NCBI GenBank assembly: GCA_025677815.1
Contig: JAIXMP010000026.1
Span: 186,001-250,000, forward strand
Source of the DNA: Phascolomyces articulosus
Lineage: Eukaryota; Mucoromycota; Mucoromycetes; Mucorales; Lichtheimiaceae
Length of the DNA: 64,000 nt
Reading direction: 5' to 3'
Under the pieces are notes generated by a model. It searched no databases. It was given only the letters and a program-made list of their open reading frames with translations, and had not been told where the DNA came from. Of the stretch, positions 48,778 through 59,837 are shown in pieces (position 1 is the stretch's first letter; the number at the start of each line of letters is the position of its first letter). The translations under genes were made by a program, and so were the position numbers.

Positions 48778-51173
48778 ATGAGAAACGATACGCCGTGCTC
48801 GAGTAGGTTACGCCAATTCATCTTTTTTTGTGCGTTTTTTGTAGGGAAAATAATTGTTAGGTTGTTTGCGTCTCTGATGAATGAGTTTCGATATAGACTG
48901 TAGAATTCGTCGTCGGAAATGTGTTTGGCAACCTAATTCCAACATTTGTGAACGTTGTGCAAAAATACATTTGGAATGTATTCCAATCGATGACCCGAAT
49001 CTTAGTGACAACGAAGCTGAAAATGAATATAAATTGGCTCGATTGCAGTATTGGCAAAATCAAGTTGCACAACTAGAAGCTGAAATGCAAAAACTCGGTC
49101 AAGCGATCCGTGAATCGTCGTCCCAGCAACAACTACAACTAAAACAACAACCAATACCATTGACCTTTCATATTAATAATGACACTGATGTATCACACGA
49201 TATAAAATATTCGTCACTATCTAGTCCATGTGCAGAAGCATCACCTTCCTCTTCGGCATCCTATTTTTCAGAATCATCAGGAATCAGTTCCACCACGTCT
49301 GCCGATGATCAGCAACAACCGGAATGGACCTTATCTGTGATAGACGGTCATTTACGTTTAGAGACCAATATTACAAATTTGCAGGAATTGTTTAATTATA
49401 GTCAAGCATCATTGCGTTATCTTTCACCATTTACAGGCTTATTTCAGCAAGAGAGGGTTTACTTTGAAACCAAATCTGCCAGTATTGCCCTTGCTCCTTT
49501 TCGGTTGTTATCGAGATCAGTCGCCGGTAAACCACGAAAACGACTCGCACTCACCTATGAACCTTTATCCTACAATTATCGAACCATCATCCATAAACTC
49601 GTCATGGAATATGTACATCGTGCTAACATCAATATCGGTTTAATCCACGTTCCCACGTTTCTCACCCACTATCGTACCTTGAAAGATCCAATGACTTGTC
49701 CACTCACATTAGGGATCTGTGTAGATGCATCGATTAGTCCTCGCGTCCACTCTGATATGACCTCATATGAGCGACGAAACATTGCTGAAATCTTTTTCTT
49801 GAAATGCAAAGATATGATATACGATATGACAGATGAAGATCCTGCCAAAAAATTACAAATTGTCATGGCAATAAGTTTTTTACTACAATATTTGGGGGAT
49901 GGATTATTGCAATATGATGAATCGAGACGAATGGCAACTATAGGGTATTTGATATGTAAGGATATTGAACCCGTTTATATGGATGATTCACAAGCTCCTC
50001 TTGTTGCACGTATTATGTTTCAACGTCATTATGTTCATCATCAAGCCGTTATTCGGTTATGCGATGCGGTTTTGGGTGATAAAGTCGATTATCGATTACC
50101 TGCCATTGATCTAGAAGTAGCTCCAGATGAGCCATTAGTGACGCGTAAATATATAACGGTTTATAACAATATGCTGCGGTTTGCATCAAGTTCATTTTCA
50201 AATACACTTATGGTAAGGAGTTTTTTTTTTTCTATAAAGAAGAGGAGATGGTCATTGGATATTGTTAATGATGACATGTTATTTATCCATCCAAATTTTA
50301 TAATTTAGCAACAAATCAATGCCAATGTTCATGGAGTTCCTGGAGAACTAAGTCTTGATATGATATTACAATTTGAACCTGTTGCAAGACAATGGTGGGC
50401 AAGCTTACCCGGTGAATTACGATCATGTGAAGATCCTTATTCGGATGAAGTATTCGACACCATTGAAAATCTTCAAGAGCCCACTCAAACTCTTGTAATT
50501 GTGTTTATTCATGTGCTCTCGACGATTTTCCATGCATGTATGCTTCATCCGCGGCATTTAAATGATGATTCAGCAGCGACAAAAGATGTATTAGAAGCCA
50601 TTCGAGAAAAAGCATTGAAGACATCTGTTCGTTCATCTGAGATTATGATTATTGCACTTCGACGCAACCTGGAATTAGAAAATGAGTCCTTGCCACGCAA
50701 GTTTTTTTTTTTTTTTTTACATTATATATTAAGAATGGATGAATTAAATACTAAAGTATATTGATCAAATTTGGAATAGTACCCTTTGATTTCTTGATGC
50801 AGTTATTACATTCATTATGTAAAGTAACATCAAGTTTTGATGTCCAATTTCAACCTAGAGTCCAATCGGCATTTCATAAATGCTTTACAATTATCAATTC
50901 ATTTTTACCTCCCGGACATCATGTCCCTGCATCATCATCTGTTTTGGAAGTGTTTGTAAAAACAAGACAACGTTCTCCATTAAGGTTTTACGAAGAGTAT
51001 CCTCTTCCTGGATATGCTCTGGTAAAAATCAAACAGCAACGGAACGCCAATGCTCTTTATTCATGTTGATTACAAACATAGATTAACAATTGTTTCTATT
51101 TTTTTAATAGGTTGCAGATATTTTTGGTACATCCCTTGGACGTTTAAGAAAACACTTCCATACTATAACATAA
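48778..51173 (+). CDS. Zn2Cys6 transcription factor 2, paralogue of TF1
   Basis: Exons 48778-48802, 48897-50212, 50309-50700, 50757-51021 and 51111-51173 encode 686 residues. As in TF1, a tiny first exon (MRNDTPCS) splices into the cluster at the same codon to give CSNCRIRRRKC, followed by VWQPNSNI and CERCAKIHLEC, a canonical Zn2Cys6 domain. A coiled coil (LQYWQNQVAQLEAEMQKL), a Ser/Gln-rich linker and the fungal TF regulatory domain follow (QASLRYLSPFTGLF, LIHVPTFLTHYRTL, WWASLPGELRSCEDPYS, EYPLPGYAL). Exon positions largely match TF1, apart from an extra intron near the end. Exon 4 uses an AAG acceptor, which is a weak point. An ATG at 48881 would drop the first cysteine, so I prefer the spliced start. 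Confidence 0.85.
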
Positions 51174-52371
51174 AGAGTTCCATTGAATGTATCCCATCGT
51201 CGTTTTGTATATATTCTGCTTTTTTCTTTAATACTAACTATTTCCTTCTTATCATGAAACATCATACCCTCTCCTCATTTCTTTTTTATAGTTTTATTTC
51301 TTCTATCCATCTCTTATTATTTTAAGATGACTACTCGCTCCATTAGCTATTATTAACGCCCATTCTTTGTATTTAATGTCTGATTATTAATTAATATTAT
51401 TATTTGTATGTAAAGCTTTAATATATATTTATATACGCTTCCATATTATATAAATTTATAATGCCCTTGTTCTGGCCATATACAAAAGTATTCCAAAATG
51501 TAAAATTAAGCTACGTAATCTTAATAATTGCTAAGCTGACTGGTTAACGTAAATATTTGTCACAGAATGATTATCAAGATATAAACAAATGGGTACTTTA
51601 TTTAGATATCCCTTTCAAAGTGAAATAAAACAAACTATGTAAAAAATTTTAAAATGCGCTTGAATGGAGCAATGTTTACTCAACTTCCAACAGGAATGAT
51701 GGCATTTAATAATTATTGATGTATTGTTTATAAATCAGCAATACGTTCTACTGTAAGTGCTCTCATAACAAATATATAATAAAGAACATTATCCTTGAGT
51801 ATTGGCTCTTGTGTAAATAATAGTACTATCATCAAGAAGAATAAAAAGCACCATTATTAATAAATGAAGGTAAAATAGTAAGATGAACATTTATTATAGA
51901 TAATCAACCAATATTAATAACATAATTGTAGGAATAAAAGACTTATTGCGCCACATCATGTCTCTTTTCTTGAGTGTATTCTTCCAAGTCACTGTGTTCT
52001 TTTAGAGATGGGACATAGCAAACGTGATGAATTTATAAGCAATACGTAGCATAAAAAAATCATCATAGCGTCATATATCTATTATTTTACGTATTACATA
52101 CAATGTAGCTCGTTCACATAATATCTTACTAATACATCAGTAATATTTATTCATCATTTTGATAAACAATTGAAAACAGGCAATTTGTACCTGGTTTATC
52201 AACTATGATATGGCATAAACTATTTTTGTAAGGTGGCACAGTAATAACTATTTTTTATATAAACACTGTACCTAGTTCTCATGTCCAGTATTATCAACAC
52301 TTACAGTATTTTTTGACATTCAAAGTACTATATATTACTTTTTCCATTAAACACAGCAACTACAAGTAAAA
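51174..52371. other. 1.2 kb intergenic, AT-rich
   Basis: No supported gene. A TATATAAAC sequence at about 52255-52265, 110 bp upstream of the next ATG, is a plausible TATA box for the NmrA-like gene. Confidence 0.55.
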
Positions 52372-53268
52372 ATGGTTTACGAAGACAAGATCTATATCAT
52401 AGGATCAACCGGAAACATCGGCCAGCCCTTGGTCCGCAAATTGTTATCCAACTCAAAGGTGTCTTTGACACTTTATGTCAGAACTCCAGCCAAGGTTCAG
52501 CAACTCTTTGGAGAGCATCCAGATGGAAAGATCTCTATTGTCCAAGGTGATTACTATGACCAGAAACCGTTTGTAGAAACTATTGCTGGCCATACCAGGT
52601 TATTTATTTTACTCCAACTCCCTGATTTTAACGATTATAAGCGCATCGGAAGGGATTTTGCCGAAAAAGCTTATGCTGCAGGAGTCAAACAAGTTGTACT
52701 CAACGCTGGATCAAGTTCGTCCTTACCTTGGAGATATCCTTTCTACAGTTCGGTACCCGTGGAAGAAGCCATCCTTTCGATCACAGACAGAAAAGCCTTT
52801 GTCACATTGCGTCCTGCTCTATTCATGTCCAACCAACTCGCGCCAGGAGATGCTGCAGACACAGTGAAAAGTATCAATTCAATCGTAGGTATTCGTGATC
52901 CGGATGAAAAAACACCTTGGGTTTCTCCTAATGATATTGGTGAATTGGCTGCCAATGTTTTACAAGAGCCTATCGAAAAGCACGGTGATGCTGTCTACGA
53001 GATAATTAGTGATCCCAAAACACCCAAAGAGCAAGCTGATATTTTGAGCCGAGTCCTTGGAAAAGATATAAACTATGTACAAATCACTGAAGAACAGTTT
53101 TATGAAACACTAACCAAACAAGCTGGTATACCCCATGGTGTAGCATTTTTACTCTTGCAACTTAACAAATATATTGCCAACAAAACAATTGGATTATCCG
53201 TCCTTCTTGGTCGCCAACCGGAAACTTTAGAAGGATGGATTAAACAAAACAAAAAATTCTTTTTGTAA
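52372..53268 (+). CDS. NmrA-like NAD(P)-binding oxidoreductase (atypical SDR)
   Basis: Single exon, 298 residues. The N-terminal Rossmann motif IIGSTGNIGQPLVRKLL (GxxGxxG, about 9-25) is followed by VRTPAKVQQLF, where the Arg would contact NADP. The sequence matches NmrA/NAD(P)H:quinone-reductase-2-like proteins (VVLNAGSSSS, VTLRPALFMSN). Family members are either redox sensors or reductases. The Tyr-x3-Lys of classical SDRs is not evident, so a sensor or an atypical reductase remains open. No intron, unlike most neighbours. Confidence 0.85.
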   Translation: MVYEDKIYIIGSTGNIGQPLVRKLLSNSKVSLTLYVRTPAKVQQLFGEHPDGKISIVQGDYYDQKPFVETIAGHTRLFILLQLPDFNDYKRIGRDFAEKAYAAGVKQVVLNAGSSSSLPWRYPFYSSVPVEEAILSITDRKAFVTLRPALFMSNQLAPGDAADTVKSINSIVGIRDPDEKTPWVSPNDIGELAANVLQEPIEKHGDAVYEIISDPKTPKEQADILSRVLGKDINYVQITEEQFYETLTKQAGIPHGVAFLLLQLNKYIANKTIGLSVLLGRQPETLEGWIKQNKKFFL

Positions 53269-53523
53269 CAGTATTATATTAAATAATGTTTCTTAAATAA
53301 AAATCATATTTTATACGTGTGCAAATCGACTTCAGTAAAAAACTCATAAAAGATTAGACGTGATTGGCTGTTACATCTTCGGCATCGAGCAGTTTGTGCT
53401 GTTGAAGATCACACGTCACAAGTTCTCGCGGCATTATCTTAGTCTCCACAAATTAAAATAGATGGACCTGGCTAAAATCTGTTAAACGTTACGTTTTTTC
53501 CCACTCTTTATAATTGTTACAAA

Positions 53524-54165
53524 ATGGCGCTTGGTGCGGTAGTAAAGCAAGCAGCTGCTAATTCAGCAAAAGCAACCAATGCAGGTTCACGTTTACGTCT
53601 TCGAAAAGCAGCATTGACTTTGGTATGAATCTATTATTTCTTATTGAGTCCATTCGATTTATCTTTTGTATTGTTTTTTTCTCTCTTTTGATTCATAAGC
53701 AACCTCACATATTAATTCAATTTAATATAAAAATATAGACACCAGCAGCAGTGACACGATTGAAACGATTGACCGATGGCCCTTCACCTCAGTATTTACG
53801 AGTAGGTGTTAGACAAAAGGGTTGTTCTGGTAACTCTTATATACTTGAGTTTACCGATGCCAAAGGAAAATTCGATGAAATTGTTCAACAAGACGGTAAT
53901 TGTTTCGATCGAAAAAATACCACAACCCGGTTCCCCAACACTCCTATTTTCCCCGAAAAAGCATTATATACCAAATGCTAATACTTTATTATTCTTATTA
54001 TTATATATACAATTAGGTGTCACTGTACTTGTCGATTCAAAAGCACTTATTACAGTTCTTGGATCGGAAATGGATTACGTTGAAGATAAACTTTCTTCTC
54101 AATTTGTTTTCCATAACCCAAATGCCAAAGGTGTTTGTGGATGTGGTGAATCGTTTGCAGTTTAA
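53524..54165 (+). CDS. ISA1: mitochondrial iron-sulfur assembly protein ISA1 (IscA/HesB family)
   Basis: Exons 53524-53622, 53739-53895 and 54017-54165 encode 134 residues. The first exon is a basic, Ala/Ser-rich mitochondrial presequence. The A-type carrier domain follows with LTPAAVTRLKRL, VGVRQKGCSGNSYILEF (first conserved Cys) and the C-terminal CGCGESF (two conserved Cys). These three cysteines bind iron or the cluster. The protein acts with Isa2 and Iba57 to mature mitochondrial [4Fe-4S] proteins such as lipoate synthase and aconitase. I call ISA1 rather than ISA2 because of the compact GCSG...CGCGESF pattern. Confidence 0.92.
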
Positions 54166-54596
54166 AAAAAGTTATTCGAGCATACCAACCCTATACAGCC
54201 ATAATGACAATAACATATTTCAAAATATCATAGACATACAAAACAACATATAACTATATACGCCGCGCTCCCTTTACGTCGACACATATACATATATAAG
54301 CGCACACACACTCGTCTTTTGTCTCTCCTCCTACCCCTTTTTGTTTTTATTCAACTCGCATTTATTTCATGGAAGAAAAAACACACCACCCTCCTCCTTT
54401 TACCTTCATCTTTCTTTTCTTTTGTGATTTCCCAGCATAGCATTTATATATAGTTAACATATATAAAACAAAAGAGGAAGAAAAAAAAGAAATTGTATTA
54501 TAAGCTAATTAAAACTACTATTTTTTTTTACTGTTTGTAAAACTAACTACGTGCAGGAATTTGTTGGTTTGTTTTGAGCTGATTGATCGATTGATT
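54166..54596. other. convergent intergenic region
   Basis: 3' ends of ISA1 and the wall-protein gene. It is T/C- and A-rich with no gene. Confidence 0.55.
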
Positions 54597-55466
54597 TTAA
54601 TGGATAAGAAATACAACAAGAAGCATCACTGTAATATCAATGAAATTGTTGGAGGCAAACAGGGTATTAGCGGTACTTGGGCGAGGCAATGGAGTTTCTG
54701 TAATTGTATGAGTTACTGTGGATACAAGTGCACTTGTCATCATAGTAGTGTGTGGTGGTGTGGTGGGGATTGGAGTTGTGGTAGTTTGAATAGGTGGTGT
54801 TGAAGTTTTTCCCGGCAACGTATAGGTGGATGTTACTTCTACTTGACGGTTATTCACATTTGGATCATTTACAACTTGTACGTCGTTAGTAGATGGAACA
54901 GCTTCTTGAGCTTCTTCTGACTTCTGTTGTTCTGGTTGCTGCTGTTGTGGTTCAGTGGATGGGTCAGTAACGACTTGGCCTTCAACAGGCTGTTGTTGCT
55001 CTCTGATAGGTGGAGGTTGAATGGGTGCTTCTTGTCGAGTGGGTGAAGAAGGAGGGTCAGCAGCTGGAGCAGGAGCAGGAAGAGCAGCAGGAAGAGCCGG
55101 CGTTTGTTGCTTTGTTTGTTGCTCATCCACCATTGGTTGGGTAGCCCGCTCCTCCACGACAGAATGCATATTTTGAAATCCACGAAGCCAGTTTGGAAAA
55201 GAAGCTGGAAATGAATGTTCAAGATCATTGATATCACCACGTCTGATGTCAAAACCTTGAATATTGTTGTTATTGTTCAAAGAAGTATCATCACTTGCTG
55301 GGGTTGCAATTGTAGTATCTGTTTGTTCTTGGTTTGATTGGGTATTCCCATTACCCCCTAATTGCTGAGCAGCAGTAGTGTCCGTTGTTTCACCATTTTG
55401 TTGTGAGAACGATGTAGTAACGAAAAGTACCAAGAATGAAAAAATAGCGAGAGTACTGCAACGCAT
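54597..55466 (-). CDS. probable GPI-anchored, Gln/Pro/Thr-rich cell-surface protein
   Basis: Single exon, 289 residues. The N-terminus has a signal peptide (hydrophobic core about 5-20, ending TTSFSQQ). The body is low-complexity Thr, Gln, Pro and Asn with many potential O-glycosylation sites. The C-terminus is a Ser/Asn-rich segment followed by a hydrophobic tail (ITVMLLVVFLIH), the layout of a GPI-attachment signal. No catalytic domain is recognised. A structural wall or surface mucin-like protein is inferred. It might be single-pass rather than GPI-anchored. Confidence 0.7.
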   Translation of the reverse strand: MRCSTLAIFSFLVLFVTTSFSQQNGETTDTTAAQQLGGNGNTQSNQEQTDTTIATPASDDTSLNNNNNIQGFDIRRGDINDLEHSFPASFPNWLRGFQNMHSVVEERATQPMVDEQQTKQQTPALPAALPAPAPAADPPSSPTRQEAPIQPPPIREQQQPVEGQVVTDPSTEPQQQQPEQQKSEEAQEAVPSTNDVQVVNDPNVNNRQVEVTSTYTLPGKTSTPPIQTTTTPIPTTPPHTTMMTSALVSTVTHTITETPLPRPSTANTLFASNNFIDITVMLLVVFLIH

Positions 55467-55824
55467 GATACTCTAGATAAAAAAAGATATAGCGAAGAAA
55501 AATCGTTTTCAAGAATAAGATGGATTATATATCGTTTTTGCTCTAATATAATTTATCAATATCATGCAAAAAGTGAAGGAGAAAAAAAGAAAAAGAATTC
55601 ACTAATGTAATACAATAGTTGATAAAATAGAAGAGTTTAAGATGTTATCTAATTGATAAATCCATTGAATGGATAAATCGTGATGCATGAAATGGAAGAT
55701 TTATGGTATACAACAAAATAATAGGTTAAGAATAGAAAATATAAATATGTACAGTTAGGAGAGCGAATGTATGTAAGTGCATAAGTTAAATACTGGTAAA
55801 AAGTGCGAGGGTGAGTGATTATAA
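55467..55824. other. intergenic between wall protein and SOM1
   Basis: Promoter of the wall-protein gene (minus strand) and 3' end of SOM1. AT-rich, with no further feature seen. Confidence 0.5.
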
Positions 55825-56346
55825 TTATTTATCTTCTTCTTCCATCATGACAATTCCTTTAGGTGTTTTTCTCGTTCCAACTGCTCCAAAATCAGGTAAA
55901 ATACTATAGTAATTTATTATATATCAATACCAATTATTTATAAATGTTAATATATCACTAACTCCTTCCTTTTTTCTTTTTCTTCTTACTTTGTTACTGG
56001 ATCACCATTATGATCGTATTCTGGTGTAACCTCTGTCGTTGGCTTTCCAGCACACCTTTTTATTATTAATACAAAATACAAGCATGTTTATATCAGTAAC
56101 CAATGATAGCTTTCAATATCGTCAGGGGAACTAGTATATTTTTGTATACTTCATATAGATTGTTTATGCATACCGTAAAAACACTCTGACGAATGGGTTA
56201 CATTCAATATGTGTGCTGCCAACTTCACATTGATATTGGACGAGTTCATAAAGTTGGCAATCGTTCTTTTTTAATGCTGCTGAATTAGACTTTTCGTCGT
56301 TATTGTTGTTGTTTGTATTAGGCTGTTTTTCATTAGAAGAACTCAT
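55825..56346 (-). CDS. SOM1: mitochondrial protein Som1 (twin Cx9C)
   Basis: Three minus-strand exons, 56174-56346, 55990-56055 and 55825-55903, encode 105 residues. The core has four cysteines spaced C-x9-C-x8-C-x9-C with CQLYELVQYQC and CNPFVRVFLRC. This matches fungal Som1, which works with the inner-membrane peptidase in the intermembrane space. Twin Cx9C proteins are imported and oxidised by the Mia40 pathway. The fourth cysteine is created across the first intron (R-C-A-G), which supports the splice model. The N-terminus is Asn-rich and there is a C-terminal extension absent from the short yeast protein. Divergent from the GlyRS gene, 209 bp apart. Confidence 0.8.
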
Positions 56347-56555
56347 CTTGTATATAAAGCATGGACGTGATAAAATGAAGAAAGTTGTCAAGGTATAATT
56401 GCATACGCACCACTTCTTTTTTCGTGACTGGTTGAATTCTTTGGCAGCTTGAGCCAAAGAGGTCAGGAACTGAGTTCAGCCAAAAGGAGCAGGGAAAAAA
56501 TGCCCCTGCCAAAGTTGAGTTTTTTTATTTCTCCTGTTATATTCATATAAAACTA

Positions 56556-58280
56556 ATGGCCGCTTTTCGCGCGTTACTGGATCTTTGTAAACGACGAGGC
56601 TTTTTATACCAATCAGCCGAAATTTATGGTGGTTTACGTGGTGCTTATGACTATGGACCATTAGGCGTTGAACTTAAAAAGAATATTTTGAATTCATGGT
56701 GGCAACGCCATGTGTATTGGCGCGACGACATGGTTGGACTTGACACGAGTATCTTGACACCCCATCCTGTATTAAAAGCTTCTGGACACGTAGACGAGTT
56801 TACCGACTTGTTAGTAGATTGTATATTAACCAAAGAACGGTTTCGACCTGATAAAGCACCTACGCTTGAAATTATGCCGGCTAAAGAAGGACAAGGAATT
56901 TTGGGCCGTATACCTGTTGAAGCACCTGATAAAGCAACAGCCAAAACATGGCAACAGTTAATTCAAGAACAAATTTCACCAGGTATTCGAACTACACTGG
57001 AAGGAAAACGGATCATGTTGCATGTGGATGCGTTTGTACAACCTGATGCCGAAGGACAAGGTGGACGCATTGATTTTGTCTCCAACCAAGAACATGGAAA
57101 GCCTATTTCTTTGGATTATCATGGCTATGTTGAGCCCAATAGCAATTCACCTTTTTTAACAGCGAGTCGACCTTTTAACTTGATGTTTAAGACATTTCTT
57201 GATCCCATTGATCCCATTGATCGTGTGATCCAAACAACAATACAGGAACAAGAAAATAAAAAGGGTCCCATAGCCATCCGTGAAGCAGTGGATCAAGTGC
57301 TTAAACCCTCTACCGTTTATTTACGACCTGAAACAGCACAAGGTGTATTTATCAACTTTGAACAAGTCACTCGTACAATGAATAAACGACCACCGTTTGG
57401 TATTGCTCAAGTGGGCAAATCATTCCGTAATGAAATTCGATTAGAACATGGAATTTTCCGAACACCTGAATTTGAACAATTGGAACTTGAATACTTTATT
57501 CCACCTTGGGAATCATCTCACTGGTTCAAATATTGGCGCGAACAACGATTCAAATGGTGGTTGGAACATGCATGTCACAAGGAGAATTTCCGTCAACGCG
57601 ATCACGAAAAGCATGAAATGGCTCATTATGCATCTGCCTGTACGGATGTAGAATATAAATATCCTTGGGGATGGGGAGAAGTAGAAGGTGTGGCACATCG
57701 TGGTAATTATGATTTGACACAACATATCAAGAACAGTGCAGCAGCATTTGAAGTAATAGAAGAAGAAGCACGTGTTTCATCCCCCCTGATCCAAGCTGAT
57801 GATTGTTTGATACCAACTGAAAAACCTGTACGTTATGTACCCCATGTCATTGAAAGTTCATGTGGGTTAAACCGTACCATGTTGGCTTACTTGTGTGATG
57901 CATTTCATCAAGTGTCAGAAGGAAATAATAAACCACCACGAAGTATTTTACGACTTCATCCTCGATTAGCGCCTGTCAAGTGTGCTGTGATGCCACTTAC
58001 AGGTAAACCCGAATTTATGCCATTAGCAGAATCGATCGCCAAATCATTAAGACGACGTGGTTGGTTTACTATGGTGGAAGCACAAAAACTCAAGATTGGT
58101 AAACGATATTATCGTCATGATGAAATTGGAACACCTTGGTGTGTCACGGTCGATTATCAAAGTTTGGAGGATGAAACAGTGACAATTCGCGATCGTGATA
58201 CTGGAAACCAAGAACGTATACATTGGCGTGATGTAAAACGGTTTATTGGCGATCAATTGATGGAGGATGAAGAGTTATAA
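56556..58280 (+). CDS. glycyl-tRNA synthetase, single-chain, bacterial-type
   Basis: Single exon, 574 residues. A class II synthetase that charges tRNA-Gly. The N-terminal catalytic core begins almost at once (YQSAEIYGGLRGAYDYGPLG, about 19-38). ASGHVDEFTDLLVDC follows. Motif 2 is near 288-312 (SFRNEIRLEHGIFRTPEFEQ) and motif 3 near 430 (PHVIESSCGLNRTM). The C-terminal anticodon-binding domain includes APVKCAVMPL, KRYYRHDEIGTPWCVTVDY and IRDRD. The compact N-terminus without a WHEP domain, the short length and the EIGTP ending look more like bacterial alpha2 GlyRS than the cytosolic eukaryotic enzyme. It may serve mitochondria, although no clear presequence precedes the core. No intron, in contrast to its neighbours. 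Confidence 0.9.
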   Translation: MAAFRALLDLCKRRGFLYQSAEIYGGLRGAYDYGPLGVELKKNILNSWWQRHVYWRDDMVGLDTSILTPHPVLKASGHVDEFTDLLVDCILTKERFRPDKAPTLEIMPAKEGQGILGRIPVEAPDKATAKTWQQLIQEQISPGIRTTLEGKRIMLHVDAFVQPDAEGQGGRIDFVSNQEHGKPISLDYHGYVEPNSNSPFLTASRPFNLMFKTFLDPIDPIDRVIQTTIQEQENKKGPIAIREAVDQVLKPSTVYLRPETAQGVFINFEQVTRTMNKRPPFGIAQVGKSFRNEIRLEHGIFRTPEFEQLELEYFIPPWESSHWFKYWREQRFKWWLEHACHKENFRQRDHEKHEMAHYASACTDVEYKYPWGWGEVEGVAHRGNYDLTQHIKNSAAAFEVIEEEARVSSPLIQADDCLIPTEKPVRYVPHVIESSCGLNRTMLAYLCDAFHQVSEGNNKPPRSILRLHPRLAPVKCAVMPLTGKPEFMPLAESIAKSLRRRGWFTMVEAQKLKIGKRYYRHDEIGTPWCVTVDYQSLEDETVTIRDRDTGNQERIHWRDVKRFIGDQLMEDEEL

Positions 58281-58621
58281 GATGATTTTTTTTATTTCTC
58301 TCGCATTTTTGTATAAATATAGTAGTCAATCCATCCATATACACGTTTTACCATTCTCTATCTTAAATGTATAGAAGCTCCTCTCTTTTTATTTTTATTT
58401 TTTGTTTGTATAGTTCCTTTTTTTAATATCATTCATTCATTTTTATAATTTAATTCGTCGAAAAAAAGTAATAGTAGTAATTTTCCATAAACATATCCTC
58501 CTATCCATTATCACTATTTTATTTGGTATTTGAAATCAGGAACACTAACTAAAATTTCATAAGCAGTAGTTTTTTTAGTCGCTCGCTGAACTTTTTGTTT
58601 TTTGAATACTTACAAAAAATC
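58281..58621. other. intergenic between GlyRS and ORC6
   Basis: AT/T-rich 3' region of the GlyRS gene and promoter of ORC6. Nothing else seen. Confidence 0.55.
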
Positions 58622-59837
58622 ATGTCGAGCGAGAATCCACTTATACACTGTCTAGATCGACTTCATCTTAAAGACGATGTTCAACTCCAACAACGAGCAG
58701 AATATTTTCAAAGACAATTAGAAAGTAATGTACCAAAAAAGGTATTCAATGCAGGTCCCAATTGTAAAACCGTACTTGCGATCCACATGGCTTTTGAAAG
58801 GTAGATAAATTTATGCACTCTTTATAACAATCTATATCTACTAAATAGCATCAATCTTATTGATTATTAAATACTTCATTCCAATCTTTGATGAATAATA
58901 ATAATATCTATTTATTATATAGTTTATCACGAGCAGGCTGGGACAATCGTTTAGCGGCACAGTTGGCAGGCTGTACCAAACGAGCTTATGAAAATACAGT
59001 CAGTATTGTTCGAAAAACGCTTCAACTCCAACCAACAGTTACATTTGAGAGTTTAGGTGTTACATTTGGGTGTACTATTATGGTGTCGCACGTTCAAAAA
59101 TTATGGGACTCATTTTCAACAGCTTATATATCACAAATGAGTGGAGCACAGCGAAGGACAGCACAACAAGAGTTGGATCAACCTGCATGGAAAGGTGCTG
59201 TATTTTATACATGTGCAAAAGCTTTTGGTGTGAGTGAGCATTTCATTTGTCAGTATATATTCTGAATTGCGTGATTTATGGCAATATGAAAGACTTATGA
59301 AATGGATATTGTTGTATATAATAGGAGCGGATAGCGAAGAATAAGTTACAGGAAATGTGTGCCTCCAACACATCCGAGCTCAACAAATATATCAAAGCTA
59401 TTTCAGACGTTTCTGCTAAAGAACTCAAAGAATTGAAACAGGGATCAACAGTTGTATCACGACCTCGACGTCGAAGAAAAGGAGACGATAATGAGGAGGA
59501 AGGGGAAGAACAAAAGGGAAATGAACAGGAAAATACCAAAAAAGCAGCAACACCCTCATCCTCATCAACGCCTGTAAAACGAACCTGTCGAGCAACACTA
59601 ACCTCTGGTAAAGAAATCCCGGATGAACCTGCGACTAAGAAACGAGCAACAACAACAGCAAGCAGTCAAAAAGCCAATAAATCAACATTACCACCACCAG
59701 AACGAAATGAAAAGAAACTGGCTCCTGTTTCTGGTATTGTATCATTTATAAACCGTCAAGATTATAGGGGTTCAAAGCGATATAAAGATTATATTGAATG
59801 GAGTCAAGGTCTTAAAAACCGTCTTGCCAGTAGTTAA
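58622..59837 (+). CDS. ORC6: origin recognition complex subunit 6
   Basis: Exons 58622-58800, 58923-59229 and 59325-59837 encode 332 residues. The N-terminal half holds two TFIIB/cyclin-like helical domains: LSRAGWDNRLAAQLAGCTKRAYENTV and the second with VTFGCTIMVSHVQKLWDSF. This is the metazoan-type Orc6 arrangement rather than the divergent budding-yeast one. The C-terminal part is basic and Ser/Thr/Lys-rich with nuclear-localisation signals (RPRRRRKG). It ends in a conserved short segment, GIVSFINRQDYRGSKRYKDY, that should bind the rest of ORC. It acts in origin licensing and MCM loading. The ATG at 58622 is preferred to 58595 because the family match starts there. Confidence 0.88.
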
